From Prevotella sp. (GTDB lineage: Bacteria; Bacteroidota; Bacteroidia; Bacteroidales; Bacteroidaceae), in NCBI GenBank assembly GCA_017538195.1, contig JAFYJH010000070.1:1-40951 (forward strand): DNA of 40,951 bases. The letters are read 5' to 3'. A model generated the notes under the pieces. It saw only the letters and a list, made by a program, of their open reading frames with translations, did no database searches and had not been told where the DNA came from. How positions within the stretch are numbered: position 1 is the stretch's first letter; each line of letters begins with the position of its first letter. Below, one piece after another: positions 21,902 through 28,925 of this stretch. The position numbers were made by a program, and so were the translations under genes.

Positions 21902-24900
21902 ATGAAAAGGAAACAACTACTCTTAGCAATCGCGGCCATGTTGCTCCCGATGAGCATGGTGGCGCAGACAAACCAGACCGATCCCTATACGGGACTTAAC
22001 TATCTTGACGATGGCGACGGAAAGTGGTACATCAATGCTCTGCAAACCACCTATTTTACCGACCAAGACTTGCGTCCGTTCTGGAGAAGGGCTTTCAACA
22101 ACAATGTGACAAAATTCTACAAAGACGACTTGAATGGTGTGAAAGTAATCGGTCTGTCACATACTTGGAGTGGAGGTACAGCAACTGCACCCAATGGTAA
22201 TAGTGGTCGCCAAATGGTGTTCGGTGGTATTGCGTATTTTCAGGGGCTTGAGGATCTCACCATCAAGTCTGGAAGTGCCAAGTCGGTGGTATTAGATTTG
22301 TCGAAGAACAAAAGCCTGAAATCGCTGACCTTTGATCAGAGTACCATCAAGTTGCAAACGTTGAACATCAGCAACACGCAACTGACCTCGCTGACCATCC
22401 CCACGGGTAGTGCCAGCATGCTGGAATCGCTGACGATGGGCAGTGTGCCAACCCTTACCTCGCTGACATTCGGAGGTTCTAACGACTTCACGAAACTGTC
22501 TAGTTTGGATGTAAGCGAAACGGGGCTGACCTCACTTAACTTGTCTTTGTGTACAGCCCTTGCAAGCGTCAAAATTGACAAGACGAAACTGACCGTGGGA
22601 GATAATTTAACACTTCCCAGCCCATCTGAATGGATTAAGAAAAAGACCGTGGGGGATGTTGAAACTTGGGTTCGTGGTGCAAATATTACGACACTGACGG
22701 TAGATGCTGCCGAGGAAGGAACAACTGATATTGACGTTTCGGCATATCCAAAATTGCACACGCTGACCGTGATAGGTGCCACCAGTGTAAAGTTGCCGAG
22801 CACCGTCAACACAACCAACTATTTCACCCTTACGATGACCGACAGCCCTAACGCAACAGTAGATTGGAACGGCAGAGAGGATATGTTGGTAACACTTACT
22901 TTGAACGATGTGGGAACTTTCGACGGTACGGGCTTCACGAGTCTGACAACGTTGAAATATCTGGGATCAGGATCAAAAAACCTCAAGCTCTATGCCGGTG
23001 ACAACGATGCCCTTACGAAGTTGGATGTTTCCAAGAGCGGAATAACAAGCCTTGACCTCTCGGGTGGAGAAGCGCCGGATCTCGCGGAGTTTAATTGCTG
23101 GTGGTCGGATTTGGAATATTTGGACTTGTCGTATCATACAAAGTTGGAATGTAGAACCGCCCTTACAACGACTAAGCTGAAGATCATCCCCCCGTATAAC
23201 TCAGGAACCAACTATCCCGCAGGCTACGGGATTCCCAATAATGACGATGGCGTTGCCACTTATCACAGTAAGGACAAATTGCGCGTTATCAAACTCCGCG
23301 GGTGTACGGGATTGGGATTGTATAATGGTAACCCCCCGGAGAACTCGGATGAGGAGGGTAGCGTTCATCTTTGGTTGTCGCCGAAAAATGTTAATTCAAA
23401 TCCTGTCATTATGAGTGCATTGGAGGAAGTGGATCTTTCCGGTTGCACGAATTTAAAGCGATTTGAATGTCAAAATTCTTTGTTGAAGAATTTGAATCTT
23501 TCCGAATGCACGTCGCTGAACGTCATTTCTATCAACCAAGGAATGCTTACGGGAAATGGTGACGTCAACATTACAAATTGTAATTCTTTGACAGGTCTGA
23601 TTGCCCACCGCCACCAGTGGGAAACGTTGGACTGGCTTTTGAAAGATCCCCCCTTTGATATTAGCAATCTGACCCAGATTCAGGTGAACGGTGGTAGCTA
23701 CACGATGTATGGCGTTTCGGGTGCGAAGAACACAAGATATGTCAGAGAAGTTTACAATGAGGAAACTGGGCAGATGGAACCGCTGAAATATACGTGTCGC
23801 CTGAGCGAGTTGAGTTTGTCTGGCGTATCCGACAAATTCAAAAAACTTCTCTGCGAAGACAACCTGCTGACAACCTTGGACTTGGGTGCTGCTGCACCTC
23901 ATTTAACATTGTTGCAATGCCGCAACAACTTGCTGACAACCCTCGACCTCAGCGGTTTGAATCATGAGACTTTGTTTGATCCAGACGCTGCTGAAGCTGA
24001 CAAGTACAACTCTCGATGGAGTCCGCAGGTAGGATTTGTGCCAGTGGAAATCGTTCGTGGTGGCTATCAGCATCCTGAGATTCACGGTGGCCACGACTGG
24101 ATTGCCCTGCACATGGAGAACGGTGGCTACTCACACAAATTGGACAACGAGGTCGGCCTCTACAATAATCTCTACAACGCGATGACGGAGGGTGGGGAAA
24201 AAATCGGAGCGAAAGATTATCCGTACATGATGACTGTACAACAGGCCGAAAACCATGCCGATTTTGCAAACGACTATCTGTGTCCCACAAATCACACTGG
24301 GCAGCACATCTTCCTGCAGTCGCAGGCAGACATTTACAATCACACCGGTGGCTACAAGGATCAGGACCTGTATGGAAAACTGCTGACCTACAAATACAAT
24401 ACGGGTTACAACCAGAATAAGACTACAAATCCGATTTCGGGTTTGGAAGACCTGCCTGACGGAACCCCTATTACTCCTGAGTATGGACCGAGCAGGTATG
24501 ATCCGCACATCACCGTGCGTATGCACATCTGGCCCTTTATTCTCAACGTCAATCCAGCTTCGCTTTACACATTTAAAAAGAAGTTAGAAAACTCAGAAGA
24601 GGAAGAAGAAGTTTCCTTCTATTCCAGCACCATCTGCCTCGACTACGACGCTGTGATTCCAGAAGGTGTGGAAGTCTATTTTGTAGAAGGTCTTACAGAT
24701 CCGAATGCCGTCACCAGTGCATTGGGCGGATACGCTTCCAATCCAAATGAAGAAAATGCCCAGTTCGTGATGAACAAGTTTGGCAAAGGAGGCGACATTC
24801 TTCCTGCCAATACGCCAGTGTTTGTGAAAGTTGCCAATGCGGGCCTCTATGACTTCCAAGATGCTCGTGAGTTTGTCTTGAAGGGTTGGGAGAACCTCAG

Positions 24901-25573
24901 AGGCGACGGTGAGGAAAAAGATCATATTTTGCATGGTGTGGAAAGCAATACAGAAAGAAATATCAAGAGCAAATTAGAAACGCAGTACAACGCCGCTGTT
25001 GACTTGAAAGCATTGATGATGGAGAATGGTGGCAACATCCTGACAGGTGTTTACGGTAAAAGAAATGATGCATCGAACATCTACGATCCCCTATACAGCA
25101 CGTGGGACGAAACGGACTTAACTGTCGAGAAGAGGACTGTGCTTACACTGGGTCGTCAGACAGATAAGTTCAACACTAAAATCATGGGCTTCTGGCCCTT
25201 CAATGGCACGAAAGTCACCCATCACCGTTGCGTGATCTTGGAGAGTGATTATAACAATGCAGTTTCTCGCGCCAAACAAAAAGCAGCAGAAGCAGCAGCA
25301 GGAGAAGAAGCAACAGCAAGTAGTGAGGCGACACCGAAGTTCTCTACAATGGGCGGTTCGTTCTTCTTCGTCGATAACATTTTCTTCTCGGAAGATGTGG
25401 GCGATGCCAATGGTGATGGCGTCGTGAGTATTGCCGATGTCACGGCGATTATCAATAAGATTAACGGTGTCGTGACGGGAAAATTTGTGGAAAAGGCCGC
25501 TGACGTCAATAAAGACGGCATCATCAGCATTGCCGATGTAACTGGAGTTATAAACACTATTAACAATCAATAA
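21902..25573 (+). CDS. Giant secreted leucine-rich-repeat protein 2 with C-terminal dockerin
   Basis: 1223 residues. The signal peptide (1-22, ending M-V-A-Q) nearly copies that of LRR protein 1. The repeat region is about 90-750; it shares with the paralogue the H-D-W-I-A-L-H-M-E-N-G-G domain (about 730), the K-D-Q-D-L-Y-G-K block, L-P-A-N-T-P-V-F-V-K and G-W-E-N-L-R-G. The end differs. Residues about 1165-1221 form a type I dockerin with two Ca2+-binding loops, D-A-N-G-D-G-V-V-S-I-A-D-V-T (from Asp1168) and D-V-N-K-D-G-I-I-S-I-A-D-V-T (from Asp1201), 33 residues apart. Just before it is an Ala/Glu/Gln-rich linker. Dockerins bind cohesins, and a cohesin-like gene follows after 9 nt. No catalytic motif is seen. 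It likely acts outside the cell. Confidence 0.88.
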   Translation: MKRKQLLLAIAAMLLPMSMVAQTNQTDPYTGLNYLDDGDGKWYINALQTTYFTDQDLRPFWRRAFNNNVTKFYKDDLNGVKVIGLSHTWSGGTATAPNGNSGRQMVFGGIAYFQGLEDLTIKSGSAKSVVLDLSKNKSLKSLTFDQSTIKLQTLNISNTQLTSLTIPTGSASMLESLTMGSVPTLTSLTFGGSNDFTKLSSLDVSETGLTSLNLSLCTALASVKIDKTKLTVGDNLTLPSPSEWIKKKTVGDVETWVRGANITTLTVDAAEEGTTDIDVSAYPKLHTLTVIGATSVKLPSTVNTTNYFTLTMTDSPNATVDWNGREDMLVTLTLNDVGTFDGTGFTSLTTLKYLGSGSKNLKLYAGDNDALTKLDVSKSGITSLDLSGGEAPDLAEFNCWWSDLEYLDLSYHTKLECRTALTTTKLKIIPPYNSGTNYPAGYGIPNNDDGVATYHSKDKLRVIKLRGCTGLGLYNGNPPENSDEEGSVHLWLSPKNVNSNPVIMSALEEVDLSGCTNLKRFECQNSLLKNLNLSECTSLNVISINQGMLTGNGDVNITNCNSLTGLIAHRHQWETLDWLLKDPPFDISNLTQIQVNGGSYTMYGVSGAKNTRYVREVYNEETGQMEPLKYTCRLSELSLSGVSDKFKKLLCEDNLLTTLDLGAAAPHLTLLQCRNNLLTTLDLSGLNHETLFDPDAAEADKYNSRWSPQVGFVPVEIVRGGYQHPEIHGGHDWIALHMENGGYSHKLDNEVGLYNNLYNAMTEGGEKIGAKDYPYMMTVQQAENHADFANDYLCPTNHTGQHIFLQSQADIYNHTGGYKDQDLYGKLLTYKYNTGYNQNKTTNPISGLEDLPDGTPITPEYGPSRYDPHITVRMHIWPFILNVNPASLYTFKKKLENSEEEEEVSFYSSTICLDYDAVIPEGVEVYFVEGLTDPNAVTSALGGYASNPNEENAQFVMNKFGKGGDILPANTPVFVKVANAGLYDFQDAREFVLKGWENLRGDGEEKDHILHGVESNTERNIKSKLETQYNAAVDLKALMMENGGNILTGVYGKRNDASNIYDPLYSTWDETDLTVEKRTVLTLGRQTDKFNTKIMGFWPFNGTKVTHHRCVILESDYNNAVSRAKQKAAEAAAGEEATASSEATPKFSTMGGSFFFVDNIFFSEDVGDANGDGVVSIADVTAIINKINGVVTGKFVEKAADVNKDGIISIADVTGVINTINNQ

Positions 25574-25582
25574 AGGAAAAGT

Positions 25583-26815
25583 ATGAAAAGGTTTTTGATT
25601 TTGCTGTCACTCTTTGCAGCGGTAATCTTCCCTGCCTCGGCAGACGAGTATATCTCGGTTGAGAATTTGTCCATACCACAGGGCAAGCAGGCAGAAATGG
25701 TTGTATATTTCAATTTCAACGAAAATCATGAGTATGTCAGTTACCAGTTCACCATAGAATTGCCGGAAGGCGTTTCTTTGGTGGCCGACGAATACGGCAA
25801 GGTAGCCGTCACACTGGCCGACAACCAGCCTGCGGCATTGTACACAGCGAGCCTTGTGGCTTCCACGGGCATTGTTTCGGTTTATTCTGACCCGTCCACT
25901 CCGATAGCAGGTTCTTCGGGCACATTGGTTCGCATTCCCGTAGAGGCTTCAGCAGCTTTGGAAGTCGGCACGAATCTGACAGGTCGCCTGAAGACCGTGG
26001 AGTTTACGAAGAATACGGGATCCGTGCGTACTCCGTTTGCCGATGCCACGATAAACATCACGATTGCCGAGCCTCGACTTGTGTTCGACGAGAATTCAAC
26101 TTTTATGCCTACTTTCACCGCAGGCGCAAAGGAGAATGTAAAGATGAACCGCACGATCAAGGCTAATCAGTGGAGTACGATTGTGCTGCCCTTCACGCTG
26201 ACAAAGGCGAAGGCTGAGGCAGCTTTCGGCAGCGATGTTCAGTTGGCGGAGTTCAGCGGCTTTACAGTGGACTATGGCGATGACGACGAAAACGTGACAC
26301 CGCTCGGCATTGCCTTGAACTTCAGCACCTATACGATGAGTTCGAAGAAGCCAATGACGGGTGGCAAAACCTTCCTGATTAAGACGAGCAGCGACATCAC
26401 CAGTTTCGAGGCCGACGACTGTACGTTGGTGGCAACCGTGACTGACACGGAAAAGACCGACGAATTCGCCACCGCTGGCAAGTTCACAGGTTCGTTGGTG
26501 AAGACGAAAGTGCCTGCCGACGGTCTGTTTATCGCAGAAAACAAGTTTTGGTATTCTACGGGCGCAACCAACATCAAGGCTTTCCGCGGTTGGTTTGAAC
26601 TGGGTGCCGTGCTCGACAAGGAAACAGATTTTAGTTCAAAAGTTGCTTTCTTTATTGACGACATTCCGACTTCTATCGATGGTCTGGTCGGTTCTGTTCG
26701 TCAGCAAGGCGATATTTATACGCTCGACGGTCTGTATGTCGGTCGCAACATCCCGACAGAGCGTCTGAAGAAGGGCATCTATATCGTAAATGGAAAGAAA
26801 GTAGTAATTAAGTAA
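25583..26815 (+). CDS. Secreted cohesin-like protein with C-terminal sorting tail
   Basis: 410 residues. The signal peptide (1-20, ending A-S-A) is followed by a cohesin-like domain (about 22-155): S-V-E-N-L-S-I-P-Q-G-K-Q-A-E, V-S-Y-Q-F-T-I-E-L-P-E-G-V-S-L and G-S-S-G-T-L-V-R-I-P-V-E. The middle (about 175-345) is a beta-rich domain with W-S-T-I-V-L-P-F-T-L, G-K-T-F-L-I-K, L-F-I-A-E-N-K-F-W-Y and F-R-G-W-F, frequent in Prevotella exoproteins. The end reads Y-T-L-D-G-L-Y-V-G ... K-K-G-I-Y-I-V-N-G-K-K-V-V-I-K, as in LRR protein 1. Cohesins hold dockerins by a Ca2+-dependent contact, so the natural partner is LRR protein 2 immediately upstream. The domain call rests on pattern, as Bacteroidetes cohesins are divergent. 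Its stop overlaps the next start (TAATG). Confidence 0.75.
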   Translation: MKRFLILLSLFAAVIFPASADEYISVENLSIPQGKQAEMVVYFNFNENHEYVSYQFTIELPEGVSLVADEYGKVAVTLADNQPAALYTASLVASTGIVSVYSDPSTPIAGSSGTLVRIPVEASAALEVGTNLTGRLKTVEFTKNTGSVRTPFADATINITIAEPRLVFDENSTFMPTFTAGAKENVKMNRTIKANQWSTIVLPFTLTKAKAEAAFGSDVQLAEFSGFTVDYGDDDENVTPLGIALNFSTYTMSSKKPMTGGKTFLIKTSSDITSFEADDCTLVATVTDTEKTDEFATAGKFTGSLVKTKVPADGLFIAENKFWYSTGATNIKAFRGWFELGAVLDKETDFSSKVAFFIDDIPTSIDGLVGSVRQQGDIYTLDGLYVGRNIPTERLKKGIYIVNGKKVVIK

Positions 26816-27027
26816 TGATGAAGATGAACAAAACATACTTTAAGCCCAGTATCAAAGTGCTCATGGGGTCGACCGACGAACTGCTGACAGGCAGTTTGAG
26901 CGGTGATGTCGATGGAAATGTCGAAATCGGACATGGTGGCGTTGATACTGACGGAAGTAAAGACCCCGAGGCCAAGGAATTCTTTGGAGAAGGTTTTCAA
27001 AGCGAAAGCGAATGGATTGACTGGTGA
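26815..27027 (+). CDS. Small acidic protein coupled to the cohesin-like gene
   Basis: Up to 70 residues. Possible ATG starts are 26815 (overlapping the previous stop as TAATG), 26818 and 26824; the overlap suggests translational coupling. It reads K-T-Y-F-K-P-S-I-K-V-L-M-G-S-T-D-E-L-L-T-G-S, then a Gly/Asp-rich middle (S-G-D-V-D-G-N-V-E) and an acidic, aromatic end S-E-S-E-W-I-D-W. No signal peptide or membrane segment. The Y-x-x-P-x-I-x-V start resembles the other two small proteins here (19827 and 27053), although the rest is different. The function is unknown. It is a real gene in my view because of its tight packing and similar start. Confidence 0.65.
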   Translation: MMKMNKTYFKPSIKVLMGSTDELLTGSLSGDVDGNVEIGHGGVDTDGSKDPEAKEFFGEGFQSESEWIDW

Positions 27028-27052
27028 TAGGGAAGAAAAAACATATAAGACA

Positions 27053-27241
27053 ATGAAAAGATTACAGTATATCAGACCTGAGATAGAGGTCACACCATAC
27101 CAGGAGCCGTTGATGGAAATCGGAGGTTCTACGGGAACCTTGGATGATTTCGCAAAAGAATTCGATTTCGACGACAACTACGGCGATTTCCTGAGTTCCT
27201 TCGAGCGAGGCAAGGAAATCGAACCCCTTCGCGAAGACTAA
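27053..27241 (+). CDS. Small acidic protein, paralogue of the one at 19827
   Basis: 62 residues from the ATG at 27053, with an A-rich upstream stretch. It begins M-K-R-L-Q-Y-I-R-P-E-I-E-V-T-P-Y-Q-E-P-L-M-E and contains A-K-E-F-D-F-D-D-N-Y. Both blocks are near copies of the small protein that follows LRR gene 1. It is the last gene of the operon LRR2-cohesin-small-small, ended by a strong terminator. No signal peptide, so it probably stays in the cytoplasm unless processed. The function is unknown. Conservation of the N-terminal block with a variable centre would fit a leader and core, but no maturation enzyme is encoded nearby. Confidence 0.75.
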   Translation: MKRLQYIRPEIEVTPYQEPLMEIGGSTGTLDDFAKEFDFDDNYGDFLSSFERGKEIEPLRED

Positions 27242-27276
27242 TCATTAGGATTTTTATCCTGAGACATAAGCGTAAG

Positions 27277-27317
27277 AAAATCGGTGCTAACTTCAGCGAG
27301 TTAGCACCGATTTTTTT
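27277..27317 (+). terminator. Strong terminator after the LRR2-cohesin operon
   Basis: A 16-bp stem AAAATCGGTGCTAACT with its complement at 27299-27314, a 6-nt loop TCAGCG and a T-run. Being symmetrical, it may also end the minus-strand ATPase gene at 27347. It is nearly identical to 28871-28911. Confidence 0.92.
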
Positions 27318-27346
27318 ATTGTGGAGTTCCTTGTCTCATATCAGAA

Positions 27347-28645
27347 TTAATTCTTTAGGCAACCAATCGGAACGACAAATACCCCGTCCTCGCGCCGATA
27401 AGCATACTGGCCTCCTGTGAGAATCATCAAGAACGAGGGTTTCAGCATCCGTTGTTCGTCGATGTCTTGTGACAGTTTGAGCAGGTGTTTCGCCGCTTCG
27501 TCCTCTTCGTTCATCCCCAACTTCACCTCGACGGCAGCCCATCGCCCGTCGTGCAGGGCAATCACCAAGTCACATTCCAGTTCCTTCTTGTCGTGGTAGT
27601 GGAACACATCGCCGTCCAATGCCTGCGCGTAAACTCGCAGATCGCGTGCGCAAAGGTCCTCAAACAGCAGGCCGAAAGTGTTGAAATCTTTGAAAAGTCC
27701 CTGTGGACTGGTGCGCATCAGGGCAGTGGCAATGCTTGGGTCGGCGAAATGGCGCTTTGGCGATGTCCGTATGGTTGTCTTCGACCTCAGCGCAGGCGAC
27801 CATGCGGGCACTTCGTCAATAATAAAAATTCTGCGCAGGGCGGTCATGTAGGAGGCGAATGTATTGGCGGCAATGGTCTGATCGGTCGCCCTTACGTCTG
27901 CCATCAGCGTTTCGTTGGAGGCCATTGTCGAAATGTTTCTGGCATACGATTCCAATAATTTCCTAACGCGCAGAGGGTTCTTTTCCACGCCGTCCACGCG
28001 GTGAATGTCGAAACGAATGACTTCCTCGATATAGTTTTTTGCCATGCGCAACGCGGCCCGTTCCGTGAGTTTGATGCTTGCAGGCCATCCGCCTCGGCAA
28101 ATGGCATAGGCCAGTTGTTCGATGGTCAAGTCGGAGATTGCCGCAATGTCGGGCTGCTCGTCGAATAACGATTGCAGGCTGACTTTTCCGTTTGATTCTC
28201 CCGATTCCCACAGCGACATGGTGCGCATACGCAACGGAGCAATGCGCCCTACGCCCGTGTGCATTCGCCTTTCTTCGTCTGCCATGTCGATGTTTCGGCC
28301 ATCGTCTTTGGGAGTGGCAGAACCAGTCAGGATGAACTGTCCGACTTCCCCTCTCATATCAACGGCAAAGCGCACCGCATCCCAAAGCACGGGTGCTTCT
28401 TCCCATTCGTCGATGAGCCGAGGCGTTTCTCCCTCTAATAGCAATGAGGGTTTTGTGGCTGCGATTTGCTTGTAGCGTTTTGAGTTGTCGCGATCTTGCA
28501 TGAACAATGCACTTTGTGCCGCATGACGGGCGGTATAGGTTTTTCCACACCATTTTGCGCCTTCAATCAACACGGCTCCCGAGGCTTCCAATTGCTCTTG
28601 TAATTCCATGTCGCAGATGCGAGGCTTGTAGTCTTTTATATTCAT
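27347..28645 (-). CDS. AAA ATPase with C-terminal DUF4143 domain
   Basis: 432 residues from the ATG at 28643-28645, the start that sits behind the consensus promoter. The P-loop is E-G-A-K-W-C-G-K-T (to residue 36); Walker B is L-I-D-E-W-E-E; the sensor stretch is I-L-T-G-S-A-T. DUF4143 covers the C-terminal half: F-I-I-D-E-V-P-A-W, R-H-F-A-D-P-S-I-A-T-A, then Y-H-Y-H-D-K-K-E-L-E-C-D-L-V-I and W-A-A-V-E-V-K-L-G, which is the PDDEXK-type metal site. The family is common and patchily distributed in Bacteroidetes; the role is unproven, with links to mobile or defence loci suggested only by distribution. It is flanked on both sides by almost the same terminator hairpin. Confidence 0.9.
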   Translation of the reverse strand: MNIKDYKPRICDMELQEQLEASGAVLIEGAKWCGKTYTARHAAQSALFMQDRDNSKRYKQIAATKPSLLLEGETPRLIDEWEEAPVLWDAVRFAVDMRGEVGQFILTGSATPKDDGRNIDMADEERRMHTGVGRIAPLRMRTMSLWESGESNGKVSLQSLFDEQPDIAAISDLTIEQLAYAICRGGWPASIKLTERAALRMAKNYIEEVIRFDIHRVDGVEKNPLRVRKLLESYARNISTMASNETLMADVRATDQTIAANTFASYMTALRRIFIIDEVPAWSPALRSKTTIRTSPKRHFADPSIATALMRTSPQGLFKDFNTFGLLFEDLCARDLRVYAQALDGDVFHYHDKKELECDLVIALHDGRWAAVEVKLGMNEEDEAAKHLLKLSQDIDEQRMLKPSFLMILTGGQYAYRREDGVFVVPIGCLKN

Positions 28646-28671
28646 AAATATAGCATATTTTGATGACGCTA

Positions 28672-28703
28672 CAAAGTTACTGATAATCTTTGAATTATCC
28701 AAA
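28672..28703 (-). promoter_or_regulatory. Consensus promoter for the DUF4143 ATPase gene
   Basis: On the minus strand TTTG (complement of 28700-28703) and TAACTTTG (complement of 28672-28679) with exactly 20 nt between; about 25 nt leader. Confidence 0.85.
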
Positions 28704-28870
28704 CGAATTGATAAAAAAGTCATGATTTTATTGATAAATTTATCAAATAATTTTTATTTTCATTGATAAGTTTTTCCGATTTCTATTGATAAATTTGGAA
28801 ACATTCCCATTGGCAACTATCTATTCTGGACTCCTACTAATCCTCACGTTCCTGAAAATTGGCTATATAG

Positions 28871-28911
28871 AAAATCGGTGCTAACTTCTGCGAGTTAGCA
28901 CCGATTTTTTT
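28871..28911 (-). terminator. Terminator after the Tricorn-like protease gene
   Basis: The same 16-bp stem AAAATCGGTGCTAACT and complement as 27277-27317, with loop TCTGCG instead of TCAGCG. It lies 15 nt beyond the stop of the minus-strand protease gene. T-runs are present on both strands. Confidence 0.9.
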
Positions 28912-28925
28912 GTGGTTTTGTCGTC

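Noticed and set aside
25265-25325. Gln/Ala/Glu-rich stretch in LRR protein 2 as a repeat insertion
   Set aside because: The codons are CAA/GCA/GAA-like low complexity that matches none of the repeat families found elsewhere; it is more likely a normal linker before the dockerin.
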